A stretch of 64,000 nt of DNA from Pelagibacterales bacterium SAG-MED17 (GTDB lineage Bacteria; Pseudomonadota; Alphaproteobacteria; Pelagibacterales; Pelagibacteraceae): the NCBI GenBank assembly GCA_014654115.1, contig JACWDO010000001.1, positions 1 through 64,000 of the forward strand. The letters run 5' to 3'. The first letter of the stretch is position 1; each line of letters starts with the position of its first letter. Below are positions 53,118 to 61,771 of this stretch, in pieces. The translations under genes were made by a program, and so were the position numbers. The notes below the pieces were generated by a model. That model was not told the origin of the DNA. It made no database searches and was given only the letters and a program-made list of their open reading frames with translations.

Positions 53118-54488
53118 TTATTGTTTAATAATCTTTTCTGGAATTATTCCCTGAGGTCTAAATCTCATTATAAAAAGAAGGCCTATCCCAACTAATAAGA
53201 ATCTGAAATATGGTGCACTATTTATTAAATGAATTTTTATCTCATTTGTTTCTGGAAGATGTGCTGTAAATAGATTTATAAAAAATAATGCAATTGGTGC
53301 AGCTTCTACCCATAAAAACCAAACTACAAAACCTCCAAGAATTGCTCCAAAATTATTACCTGTTCCACCCACGATTACCATCACCCATATAACAAATGTA
53401 TATCTCATCGGTCTATAGCTTCCGGGTGTAAATAATCCATCATTTGTAACCATCATTGCTCCTGCTATACCAACAATAGCTGAGCCTAAAATAAATATAA
53501 ACAAATGTTGTTTAACAACATTTTTACCCATTGCACTTGCCGCTTCCTCATTGTCTCTGATTGCTCTCATCATTCTTCCCCAAGGTGAATATAGGGCTTT
53601 TTGTGTAACTAATAATAAAATAACAACTACAACTAAAAATAATCCTGCAAAACAAAGTTTTACATAGATTGAAGATGAATCTATAACTAACTGGTTTAAT
53701 AGATCTTGTCTTTCAGTAAGTGAATTAGTTAATGAAAGTTTTGAGGAGTGAAATTTTTCGACTAGATTTATAAACCATGGAGATGTCTGTAAATCTATTT
53801 CATATGGAGCGGGCCGCTTTAACCCTATTACATTTTTTACTCCCCTAGCTAACCAATCCTCATGTTTTATAATTGAAACAACAATTTCTGCAATTAACAA
53901 AGTTGCTATTGCGAGATAATCAGCTCTTAAACCTAATGCTACTTTTCCAACTATGAATGCTAAACCTGCTGCAAAAAAACCACCCACAATCCAAGAAAAT
54001 AAAATCGGCATGCCTAACCCACCTAAAAAACCAGTTTTGGCTGGCTCTACGGCCTCAATTAATTCTATTGCTGGTCCTGAAATAATTTTGACAAGAAAAA
54101 GTCCAACTATAATAATTGCAGCAATGATATAGTTTCTTTTTTTTGATTTTTCGGTGTTTTTAAGCACATATCTTATAAAAAAAATCATTAGAGCTATTAG
54201 TATAAGACTCATAATCATATTTATTCCCCCAACACTCCATGCTTCAGAAACTGGAGCAACAGAAACAAGTACCACTGCTAAACCACCCAAAGCTGTATAA
54301 CCCATTATTCCAAAATTTATTAAGCCTGCATATCCCCATTGAATATTTGCTCCCATTGTCATTACAGCTGAAATCATACAATAATTGAAAATAGTTAAAG
54401 CAATTGACCAAGACTGAAAAATACCTACTAAAATTATTAGCCCTAACATTATTGAGTAAGCAATAATTATATTTAAGTAATTTCTCAT
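53118..54488 (-). CDS. livM: Branched-chain-type ABC permease LivM (first set)
   Basis: A 456-residue permease, longer than the usual 320-420. Extra length lies in a hydrophobic N-terminal part and in a soluble loop around residues 225-275. The LRADYLAIATLLIAEIV segment and the late EEAASAMGKNV coupling loop are standard. It overlaps livH by four bases (ATGA). With LivH, LivF and LivG at 54485-57002 it forms one complete importer core. Confidence 0.88.
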   Translation of the reverse strand: MRNYLNIIIAYSIMLGLIILVGIFQSWSIALTIFNYCMISAVMTMGANIQWGYAGLINFGIMGYTALGGLAVVLVSVAPVSEAWSVGGINMIMSLILIALMIFFIRYVLKNTEKSKKRNYIIAAIIIVGLFLVKIISGPAIELIEAVEPAKTGFLGGLGMPILFSWIVGGFFAAGLAFIVGKVALGLRADYLAIATLLIAEIVVSIIKHEDWLARGVKNVIGLKRPAPYEIDLQTSPWFINLVEKFHSSKLSLTNSLTERQDLLNQLVIDSSSIYVKLCFAGLFLVVVVILLLVTQKALYSPWGRMMRAIRDNEEAASAMGKNVVKQHLFIFILGSAIVGIAGAMMVTNDGLFTPGSYRPMRYTFVIWVMVIVGGTGNNFGAILGGFVVWFLWVEAAPIALFFINLFTAHLPETNEIKIHLINSAPYFRFLLVGIGLLFIMRFRPQGIIPEKIIKQ

Positions 54489-55495
54489 ATTTTCTTTCCC
54501 TCAAATATCCCTGATGGTCGAAATACCAAAACGATAACCAAAATTGAGAATGATATTGCAAACTTGTAATCTGTAGATAAAAGCTGCATCAAAGAATTTG
54601 GTTCCAGTTGTTCAGGTAAAATGTAAATAAAAAATTTTTTATAGGCATATGTGAGAAATATTTCTGCGAATGCAATTAAATATCCACCAAGAAATGCTCC
54701 ATATGGATTACCGATACCCCCAGCTATAGCTGCAGCAAATATAGGAAGCATATTGTTAAAATATACAAAAGGTCTATAACTTTTGTCTAAACCGTATAAT
54801 ACACCCCCAATAGTTGCTAGTATTCCCGCTATAATCCAAGTGATAAGAACTACTTTCTTTGGATCGATTCCAGAGAGTAATGCCAAATCTTCATTATCGG
54901 AATAAGCTCTCATACTTGTTCCTGTTTTTGTTTTGTTTAAAAACCAAAATAAGATTGCAACTAAAACAATAGTTACTAAAATAGTAATAATTTGTGTAGA
55001 CTTTATTGTTAATCCTTCAGCGAGTCCCGTCATATCTTTAAATTCCGAAGCTTTTATAATAAATTTTTCTCCATCCATAAATCTTCTATCTGTTGGGCCA
55101 ATGATAATTCTAATAATTGCTTGAGTAACAAACATTACACCAATACTAACCATTGCTAATTGCACAGGAGGACTTTTTTTAATTCTATAATAACTAAAAA
55201 CTGTTTTATCTATTAGGAGCATATAAAATATCATCATCGAAACAGCAAACGGTATAGTAAGCAAAGCTGTAGGCAAAAAACCAAAGCTTATTCCTTTTGA
55301 TTGCAGGTAATAAGTAAATAACACAGCAAACATTGTACCAAAGGACATCATGTCTCCAGTTGCAAAATTAGCAAATCTTAAAATTCCATAAATTAGAGTT
55401 ACAAAAATTGCCCCAAGAGCTAATTGTGACCCATATGTTAATGCAGGAAATATAGTGTAATTTAGTAATAAAATAATTGCGTTGATAAAATCCAT
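54485..55495 (-). CDS. livH: Branched-chain-type ABC permease LivH (first set)
   Basis: A 336-residue permease of the LivH class with about eight helices. GILRFANFATGDMMSFG near residue 37 and the EDLALLSGIDPKKV coupling loop near 200 are the family marks. It lies 2 bases after livF on the same strand and overlaps livM by four. Confidence 0.9.
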   Translation of the reverse strand: MDFINAIILLLNYTIFPALTYGSQLALGAIFVTLIYGILRFANFATGDMMSFGTMFAVLFTYYLQSKGISFGFLPTALLTIPFAVSMMIFYMLLIDKTVFSYYRIKKSPPVQLAMVSIGVMFVTQAIIRIIIGPTDRRFMDGEKFIIKASEFKDMTGLAEGLTIKSTQIITILVTIVLVAILFWFLNKTKTGTSMRAYSDNEDLALLSGIDPKKVVLITWIIAGILATIGGVLYGLDKSYRPFVYFNNMLPIFAAAIAGGIGNPYGAFLGGYLIAFAEIFLTYAYKKFFIYILPEQLEPNSLMQLLSTDYKFAISFSILVIVLVFRPSGIFEGKKI

Positions 55496-55497
55496 AA

Positions 55498-56205
55498 TTA
55501 AGCCCCTAAAAATGACCTTCTTACCTCTGGGTCATTTAATAATTCCTTTCCAGAACCTTCAAATTTATTTTCTCCGGTGACTAAAACATAACCACGATCT
55601 GATATACTAAGTGCTTGTTTTGCATTTTGCTCAACCATTATAATTGCAACTCCAGTTTTTTTAACTTGAACAATATGTTCAAATAACTCATCCATCACAA
55701 TAGGAGAAACGCCTGCAGTTGGTTCGTCTAACATTAAAACTGATGGCTGTATCATCAAAGCTCTTCCTAAAGCTACTTGTTGTCTTTGACCACCTGATAA
55801 TTGTCCAACTATTTGATCTCTCTTATTTGCTAGAATTGGAAATAATTCATAGATCTGATTAATAACTATATCAATATTATCTTTTCTAAGAAATCCTCCT
55901 ATTTCTAAGTTCTCTCTAACTGTCAATTCTGAAAAAACATTTTTTGTTTGTGGCACAAAAGAAACTCCCCTTTGAACTCTTGCTTGTGGAGAAAGATTAG
56001 ATATGTCTTGATCTTCTATAACCACACTTCCAGATTTTAATTTTAATAAACCCAGCATTGCTTTCATTGCGGTGGATTTTCCCGCACCATTTGGACCTAG
56101 GATTGCAACAATCTCTCCTTTTTCAACATTTATCGAACAAGAATTAATAATATCAGGACCATCTCCATAACCACCTGTCATATTATTTCCTTCAAAAAAT
56201 GCCAT
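55498..56205 (-). CDS. livF: Branched-chain-type ABC ATPase LivF (first set)
   Basis: A 235-residue ATPase with Walker A GPNGAGKS at 37-44, LSGGQRQQ, Walker B MLDEPTAGVSP, and the C-terminal IIMVEQNAKQAL that marks LivF. It overlaps livG by one base. It is paralogous to the LivF at 60246-61031. Confidence 0.92.
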   Translation of the reverse strand: MAFFEGNNMTGGYGDGPDIINSCSINVEKGEIVAILGPNGAGKSTAMKAMLGLLKLKSGSVVIEDQDISNLSPQARVQRGVSFVPQTKNVFSELTVRENLEIGGFLRKDNIDIVINQIYELFPILANKRDQIVGQLSGGQRQQVALGRALMIQPSVLMLDEPTAGVSPIVMDELFEHIVQVKKTGVAIIMVEQNAKQALSISDRGYVLVTGENKFEGSGKELLNDPEVRRSFLGA

Positions 56206-57002
56206 TAACTATCTTCCCCACTAATTTTTTTTCCCCTACCTAGATAACTTTCTATAACTTGCTCATTTTTTTTTACTTCATCAGAAGTTCCTTCAAATAA
56301 AACAGAACCTTCAGACATTACAATTACCGGATCACACATTCTGCTAATAAATTCCATATCATGCTCAATCATACAAAAAGTATAATTCTTCTCTTTATTA
56401 AGTCTTAAAATTGCAGTACCAAGATCTTTTAATAATGTTCTATTAACACCCGCTCCTACTTCATCTAATAAAACTAATTTTGCGTCCACCATCATAGTTC
56501 TTCCCAATTCTAGCAATTTTTTTTGACCTCCCGATAGATTTCCTGCTCTTTCGTTAGCTAAATGTTTTAAATTTAAGAATTCTGCCACTTCATAGGCTTT
56601 AAGTCTGATTTGCTCTTCTTCTTCTTTTATAAGTTTAGGCTTTATAAATGCATTTAATAAGGTTTCACCAGTCTGGTTTCCTGGGACCATCATTAAATTT
56701 TCTAAAACAGTAAGATTAGAAAATTCATGTGCAATTTGAAAAGTTCTTAGAAGACCTTTTGAGAACAATTCGTATGAGGGTACATCGGTTATATTTTCAC
56801 TATTGAAGTAAACATTTCCTTTAGAAGATTTTAGATTTCCTGCAATAAGGTTAAAAAGAGTAGTTTTTCCCGAGCCATTAGGACCAATAATTCCAGTTAT
56901 CGTTCCTCTTTTAATAGTTAGTGAACAATTAGAAACTGCAGCAAGACCTCCAAAATATTTTGAAATATTTTCTATTTTCAGAATATTTAAATCTGATGGC
57001 AT
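56205..57002 (-). CDS. livG: Branched-chain-type ABC ATPase LivG (first set)
   Basis: A 265-residue ATPase with Walker A GPNGSGKT at 40-47, LSGGQKKL, and the switch His in CMIEHDMEF, as in LivG. The Walker B Asp-Glu is in VLLDEVGAGVN, slightly off the usual DEPxAG. It lies 6 bases after the ProC-like gene and overlaps livF, so the reductase and transporter are cotranscribed. Confidence 0.92.
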   Translation of the reverse strand: MPSDLNILKIENISKYFGGLAAVSNCSLTIKRGTITGIIGPNGSGKTTLFNLIAGNLKSSKGNVYFNSENITDVPSYELFSKGLLRTFQIAHEFSNLTVLENLMMVPGNQTGETLLNAFIKPKLIKEEEEQIRLKAYEVAEFLNLKHLANERAGNLSGGQKKLLELGRTMMVDAKLVLLDEVGAGVNRTLLKDLGTAILRLNKEKNYTFCMIEHDMEFISRMCDPVIVMSEGSVLFEGTSDEVKKNEQVIESYLGRGKKISGEDS

Positions 57003-57008
57003 AGGGAA

Positions 57009-57779
57009 TTATACTTTGTTAAGCCTTTTAAGAATACTATTTAATGTTTTCTCTGTAGACTTATAAAAACCCGCTTTTTTTAATTCCTTTACTCCCTGTT
57101 CATTTAAACCTTTGGGTGTTTGAGATTCTTTAACTAAAAGTTTAAGATCTTTGCCAGAGTTTTTTAACGCATCTTCAGATAATGCAACAAACAATGAGGT
57201 TATATATTTTTGGGCTTTATCCTTTTCAACACCACGCTCTACAAGCCAATTAGACATTGTATTTAATAATTCGTAAAATGGAGCCATCATACCTGATGTT
57301 GACCAAAAATTTTTAGATAACTTTTCATTTTTAATTTCAACTGTTGTTCCAAGTTTATCAAAAAAGTTCTTAACTACTTTATTTGGTGGAAAAACTGGAA
57401 CTGGTCCCTTTCTAAATGATATTGGTGGAAGTGGTATGGCACGAAAAATTTTAGCTTTTACACTAATTAATTTTTTTAACCTTGGTAAAGTAATAGTGGA
57501 TATAAAACTTATTACAGTCTGATTTGATTTAAATTTTAGTGTTTTTATGATCTCCTCACCAACAGTCGGCGTAACCGCAAGAAAAATCCAATCACAAGTA
57601 TTAATAATTTCTTGATTTGACTTTCCAATACTTACCTTTTTAATTTTTTTAGATAATGTTTTTGCGATAGACAAATTTCTAGGTGAAACTAAAATCTTGG
57701 AATATTTGATCTTGGATGAAGAAATACCAGTTACAACCGATTCAGTAATTTTTCCTGTTCCTATAAAACCAAGTTTCAT
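57009..57779 (-). CDS. ProC-like pyrroline-5-carboxylate-reductase-family protein, divergent
   Basis: A 256-residue NAD(P)-binding protein with the N-terminal LGFIGTGKI motif and the two-domain layout of pyrroline-5-carboxylate reductase. The usual RAMPNTPA is RAIPLPPI, and the C-terminal SPGGTT motif is TPKGLN, so substrate specificity has probably shifted. It sits between CsiD and a Liv importer. Reduction of a cyclic imine from lysine or a related amino acid would fit, but this is inference. Confidence 0.75.
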   Translation of the reverse strand: MKLGFIGTGKITESVVTGISSSKIKYSKILVSPRNLSIAKTLSKKIKKVSIGKSNQEIINTCDWIFLAVTPTVGEEIIKTLKFKSNQTVISFISTITLPRLKKLISVKAKIFRAIPLPPISFRKGPVPVFPPNKVVKNFFDKLGTTVEIKNEKLSKNFWSTSGMMAPFYELLNTMSNWLVERGVEKDKAQKYITSLFVALSEDALKNSGKDLKLLVKESQTPKGLNEQGVKELKKAGFYKSTEKTLNSILKRLNKV

Positions 57780-57796
57780 AGGGGTAATTACTATAC

Positions 57797-58717
57797 TTAA
57801 TTATTAAAAAAGGAACCTCTAATTCTGAGCAGTTCTCTTGATAAATTTTTATTTTCTTTAAATGGTTTTCTACCATGTAACCAAAAGTAATTATTTGCTA
57901 TTATAGCACTACCCACAGGTAGAGAGGTTATAATTTTATTTTGACTTCCCTCTAAAGCATCAGATAATTTTTGAAGAAATAGACCTTGTTTCATATTTTT
58001 TGGTTCAGGAAATTGGTCTATATAAGAAATTGTAGGTTTGCCATTATAGTCTTTTGAAAAAACTGGGTGTTCAACTTTATAACTTATATTTTTACTCTTG
58101 GGAGATCCCCAAATAAAATCTTGCTTACCTACATCATCGTTTGCTAAATCTGATAAATGCTCCCAATCATCTAAATGCAACAAAGCTGTCTCACCGCCGT
58201 CTACATTTTCTTCCTCTAATTTTGACATCAATATCCAGTCAGTAGTCTCTTTAACATAAGTACCATCAGTATGGAGGTCCATATTTATATATGCTTTTCT
58301 AAGATATGAATCGCTATTGTCTTCATGCTTTACATGAAATCTAGCATAATACTTCCCGGCCATGGAGTCATGATTAGGGTTACCAATCAAATGTGTTATG
58401 GCTGTAGATAGTTTTATCAAAAATGTTTGATCAGTTTTAGATGAAATATTTTTAGGTCCTATTATCAAACAACCCGTATTTCTATTTTTTAAAATAAGGT
58501 TTAAAAAATTACTTAACTTATGTGATGTAGTCTCATCTAAACTTTTTGCAATTGTGAAACGTGTAAAAGGTTTATATTCAAGTGCTGTGATATCAAATTT
58601 TTTAAATGGAAATATAAGTCTATCTATTATCTGATCCTCTATTTTAATGTTTATAATTCTTTTTGACTTTTCATGATAGCTAATTTCAAAACCATCTAAA
58701 TGTTGAAGTTCTTGCAT
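57797..58717 (-). CDS. csiD: CsiD/GlaH-like glutarate 2-hydroxylase (Fe(II)/2-oxoglutarate)
   Basis: A 306-residue oxygenase of the CsiD family. The ALEYKxFxRF segment near residue 46, YYARFHVK, His149 and Asp151 (LHTDGTYV), and His281 (WLHGR) follow E. coli CsiD, including the 132-residue distance between the first and second His; Arg298 or Arg300 binds 2-oxoglutarate. The reaction is glutarate to L-2-hydroxyglutarate, a late step of lysine breakdown. LhgO and GabDT are not in the window. It overlaps the pentapeptide gene by one base and lies inside the amino-acid transport operon. Confidence 0.87.
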   Translation of the reverse strand: MQELQHLDGFEISYHEKSKRIINIKIEDQIIDRLIFPFKKFDITALEYKPFTRFTIAKSLDETTSHKLSNFLNLILKNRNTGCLIIGPKNISSKTDQTFLIKLSTAITHLIGNPNHDSMAGKYYARFHVKHEDNSDSYLRKAYINMDLHTDGTYVKETTDWILMSKLEEENVDGGETALLHLDDWEHLSDLANDDVGKQDFIWGSPKSKNISYKVEHPVFSKDYNGKPTISYIDQFPEPKNMKQGLFLQKLSDALEGSQNKIITSLPVGSAIIANNYFWLHGRKPFKENKNLSRELLRIRGSFFNN

Positions 58718-59229
58718 TAGTTTGTTTTATTACAAACACCTATAGAGTCTGGCCCACAAATTTCACCATTAGTCCAGACTGCACCTATTAAATTAGCTCC
58801 ATCAAAATTTGCATTTAGAATATTTGAAGATGTAAAGTTTGCCTCCATTAAGTTTGAGTTTTGGAAATTTGTATCAATCAATGTAGATCCCATAAAGTCA
58901 ACTCTTGTTAAATTAGCACTTGAAAAGTTTGAAAGTTCAAGATTTGCGCCTGTCAAAATTGACTCATACAAATTTGCTCTAATAAATGATGACTCTGAAA
59001 AAGTACCAAATGATAGATTTGAGTTCATCATTATACTCTTATCAAAATTTACTTGGATAAAACTTGCAAAAGATAAATTTGAATTAGGAAGATAACTACC
59101 TTGTAAATCTTGACCATCTGAAAATTTACACTTTGTATAGTCTACACCATCAGTTATAGGGTCATCGCATCCAGCGTTTACATTGCTACTAAAAATTAAA
59201 AAAAATATAATAAAAATAAGTTTTTTCAT
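58717..59229 (-). CDS. Exported pentapeptide-repeat protein
   Basis: A 170-residue protein with a signal peptide (about 1-19) followed by 20-odd pentapeptide repeats of the A(N/D)Lxx or (S/A)NFxx type from about residue 40 to 150, forming a right-handed quadrilateral beta-helix. Cysteines flank the repeats (20, 34, 157 and 165 or so) and may form disulfides, fitting a periplasmic place. Function is unknown. It is joined to azlD and csiD by 4- and 1-base overlaps. Confidence 0.83.
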   Translation of the reverse strand: MKKLIFIIFFLIFSSNVNAGCDDPITDGVDYTKCKFSDGQDLQGSYLPNSNLSFASFIQVNFDKSIMMNSNLSFGTFSESSFIRANLYESILTGANLELSNFSSANLTRVDFMGSTLIDTNFQNSNLMEANFTSSNILNANFDGANLIGAVWTNGEICGPDSIGVCNKTN

Positions 59230-59552
59230 ACCGCAAAACTATTTAATGCACCTAAAATTATAGCAGATAATACTGTTGGATAAACTAAATTTCTTTTTGT
59301 TATATAAAAAATTAATATTGATAATAAAATTACTACTATCCTTAACAAATAGTTCACTTCAGAAAGGTCTCCAGAAGGAAATATAAGCATTCTGGAAATT
59401 AAGGCAGCTAATGTTGAATAAGCTATACAATTAAACCATCTATAAATTTTAGATTTTTCACTAATTTTCTCCGATGTAAAAGCTCCAAGAAACCTGGATA
59501 AATATGTAGCTAAAGAAGTTGCTAATATTGCAAGAACTACACTAGTTGCCAT
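59226..59552 (-). CDS. azlD: AzlD-family branched-chain amino-acid exporter subunit
   Basis: A 108-residue protein with four predicted helices, the small partner of AzlC. The opening ATSLATYLSRFLGAF and the NCIAYSTLAALISRML segment are typical. It overlaps azlC by 11 bases. The pair exports leucine-type amino acids or analogues. Confidence 0.85.
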   Translation of the reverse strand: MATSVVLAILATSLATYLSRFLGAFTSEKISEKSKIYRWFNCIAYSTLAALISRMLIFPSGDLSEVNYLLRIVVILLSILIFYITKRNLVYPTVLSAIILGALNSFAV

Positions 59553-60246
59553 ATTTTTCTCCTATAAAATATGAGATTGTGCCACCAACAATTCCTCCAA
59601 TAAGCACGCTCCATTCAGGTGAAACAAAATAAAAAATTGGACCAAGCGCTGCACCAATTAATATTGCAGATGATAACTGAACAGTTTTCATCACTCCTAT
59701 CATTGCACACATAAAATAAATTGGATTAATAATAGCAAGAGCAATAATCATGTCTCTATTTAAAAAGTCAGAAGCATAATAACCGACTATAGTTGAAAAG
59801 ATTGCAACCAACCAAGTTGCTGTTCCAATTCCAATCCAAAAATCTATTCTATATTTCTTTTCTATTTCCTCATAATTACTTTTCAAAATTAACCACGAAG
59901 AAACAGCAACAAAGTGACACGATAGATAATATTTCCATCTTGGTTGGCTTTCATGTTTTAATAATGGCATGATTGAAACTGTCATTGGATAAAGTCTTGA
60001 GTTGACTAACCATACAGCAAGAAAAATATTTACAAGCGAAGCACCAATTACCATGGATTCTGCCATAACTAAAGATCCTGGAAGAGCATAAGTTAGTAAA
60101 GTTGAAAAAATACTTTCTTGAATAGTAAAACCTAAATTTTTAAGTAGAGCACCTATTGCTACAAAACTTGCACCTAAAGCAATGGCTGGGCTATCGAATT
60201 TTTTCGACGAAAGTATTCCTTTAAGAAAATATTTGTAGTTAACCAT
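59542..60246 (-). CDS. azlC: AzlC-family branched-chain amino-acid exporter subunit
   Basis: A 234-residue membrane protein with about eight helices. ALGASFVAIGALLKNLGFTIQES and the SMVIGASLVNIFLAVWLVNSRL segment match AzlC. It overlaps livF by one base. An exporter coupled to an importer in one transcript would let the cell trade or balance amino acids. Confidence 0.87.
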   Translation of the reverse strand: MVNYKYFLKGILSSKKFDSPAIALGASFVAIGALLKNLGFTIQESIFSTLLTYALPGSLVMAESMVIGASLVNIFLAVWLVNSRLYPMTVSIMPLLKHESQPRWKYYLSCHFVAVSSWLILKSNYEEIEKKYRIDFWIGIGTATWLVAIFSTIVGYYASDFLNRDMIIALAIINPIYFMCAMIGVMKTVQLSSAILIGAALGPIFYFVSPEWSVLIGGIVGGTISYFIGEKYGN

Positions 60247-61031
60247 TAACCGCCTAGAAATAGACGGCCTACATCTGGATTATTTAAAAGTTCATCTCCT
60301 TTTCCAGCAATTGCTGTTTGACCTGAAACTAAAACATATCCTATGTCAGCAAACTCTAAACCTTTTTTTGCATTTTGCTCAACCAGTATAATTGTTTTTT
60401 TCTCATTTTTTTGAAGATCTTCTAAAATTTCAAAGACCATTTGAATATATCTAGGCTCTAAACCAATTGATGGTTCGTCTACCAGCAATATAGATGGTTT
60501 CATTACTAAAGCTCTTGATATTTCTAATAATCTCCTTTCACCACCAGATAAAACTTTTGCTGGCTGGTTTCTTCTGTTTCTTAATCTTTCATATTTTTGA
60601 AGCACTCTCTCTGCCTCTTCAAAAGATTCTTCTGTTTTATCCTTAATATATCCACCCATTAAGAGGTTTTCTTCAACAGTCATGTCTGGAAACACTGAGT
60701 TATCTTGTAGAATATAAGCTATTCCTTGAGATTTTAATTTTTCTGCAGGACTAAGATTTGTAATTTCCTTACCCTCTATTTCTATTTTTCCTGAAAAGAT
60801 ATTTGTAAAACCATATATTGAATGAAGTATCGTTGATTTGCCAGCACCATTAGGACCTATTAAACATAATGATTGGGCCTTACTGACAAATAAATCTAAA
60901 TTATGTAAAATTTCCATTTTACCATAGCCTGCTGATAAACCTTTAATGGTTAAATGAATATCATCTTGAGAAAGCTTTTTTAAATCTTCTGCATCTGGTG
61001 CTTTGCCAAGCACTTCATATTGATTTGACAT
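60246..61031 (-). CDS. livF: Branched-chain-type ABC ATPase LivF (second set)
   Basis: A 261-residue ATPase with a 30-residue N-terminal extension, Walker A GPNGAGKS at 59-66, signature LSGGERRL, and ILVEQNAKKGL near the end. It overlaps livG and azlC by one base each. It is paralogous to the LivF at 55498-56205, with the extension as the main difference. Confidence 0.92.
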   Translation of the reverse strand: MSNQYEVLGKAPDAEDLKKLSQDDIHLTIKGLSAGYGKMEILHNLDLFVSKAQSLCLIGPNGAGKSTILHSIYGFTNIFSGKIEIEGKEITNLSPAEKLKSQGIAYILQDNSVFPDMTVEENLLMGGYIKDKTEESFEEAERVLQKYERLRNRRNQPAKVLSGGERRLLEISRALVMKPSILLVDEPSIGLEPRYIQMVFEILEDLQKNEKKTIILVEQNAKKGLEFADIGYVLVSGQTAIAGKGDELLNNPDVGRLFLGG

Positions 61032-61771
61032 TATTGTGCTCCTAGATAAGCGTCTATTACACGTTTATCATTTTTAATTTCATCTGGTGTACCATTTGCA
61101 AGCATCTTGCCATGGGCTAAACAAAATATGCTCTCAGCTAATTGCATAATTACTCTCATATTGTGTTCTATTACTAGAAGTGTAATACCAAAATCTTGGT
61201 TTACTTTGATAAGTCTATCAATAATACCGTTAATTAATGTAGGGTTTATACCAGCTGTTGGCTCATCCAACAATAACATCTCTGGCTCATTCATAAGTGC
61301 CATTGCAAGTTCAAGTAATTTCTGTTGTCCAAATGATAGGTCACCCGCTCTTAATTTTCTTTTTTGAAAAAGTCCAACAAAGTTCAATAAATTTTCAGCT
61401 TTATCAGTTAACTCTTTTGGGATAGTTGAAAATATAGAGACTAAACTTTCGTCACTTGCTTTATGACTTATCAGCATGTTGTCTACACAATTTAATTTTC
61501 CATATATTCTTGTTTGTTGAAATGTTCTTAACAAACCAAGTTTTGCAATAACTGGTACTGGTAACTCCGAGACCTCTTTATCATTAAATTTTATTGATCC
61601 TTGATCAATTGGGTATGTTCCAACTATAGAGTTAAACAAAGTAGTTTTTCCAGATCCATTAGGTCCTATTAATCCAACAATCTTTCCTTTTTCGACTGAC
61701 ATTGAGATATCAACATTAGCCTGAACTCCTCCAAAAGATTTGCTCACATTGTTTACTTCAAGAATACTCAT
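61031..61771 (-). CDS. livG: Branched-chain-type ABC ATPase LivG (second set)
   Basis: A 246-residue ATPase with Walker A GPNGSGKT at 36-43, a signature reading LSFGQQKL, Walker B LLLDEPTAGINP, and LVIEHNMRVI. It overlaps livM by four bases (ATGA) and livF by one. Confidence 0.92.
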   Translation of the reverse strand: MSILEVNNVSKSFGGVQANVDISMSVEKGKIVGLIGPNGSGKTTLFNSIVGTYPIDQGSIKFNDKEVSELPVPVIAKLGLLRTFQQTRIYGKLNCVDNMLISHKASDESLVSIFSTIPKELTDKAENLLNFVGLFQKRKLRAGDLSFGQQKLLELAMALMNEPEMLLLDEPTAGINPTLINGIIDRLIKVNQDFGITLLVIEHNMRVIMQLAESIFCLAHGKMLANGTPDEIKNDKRVIDAYLGAQ

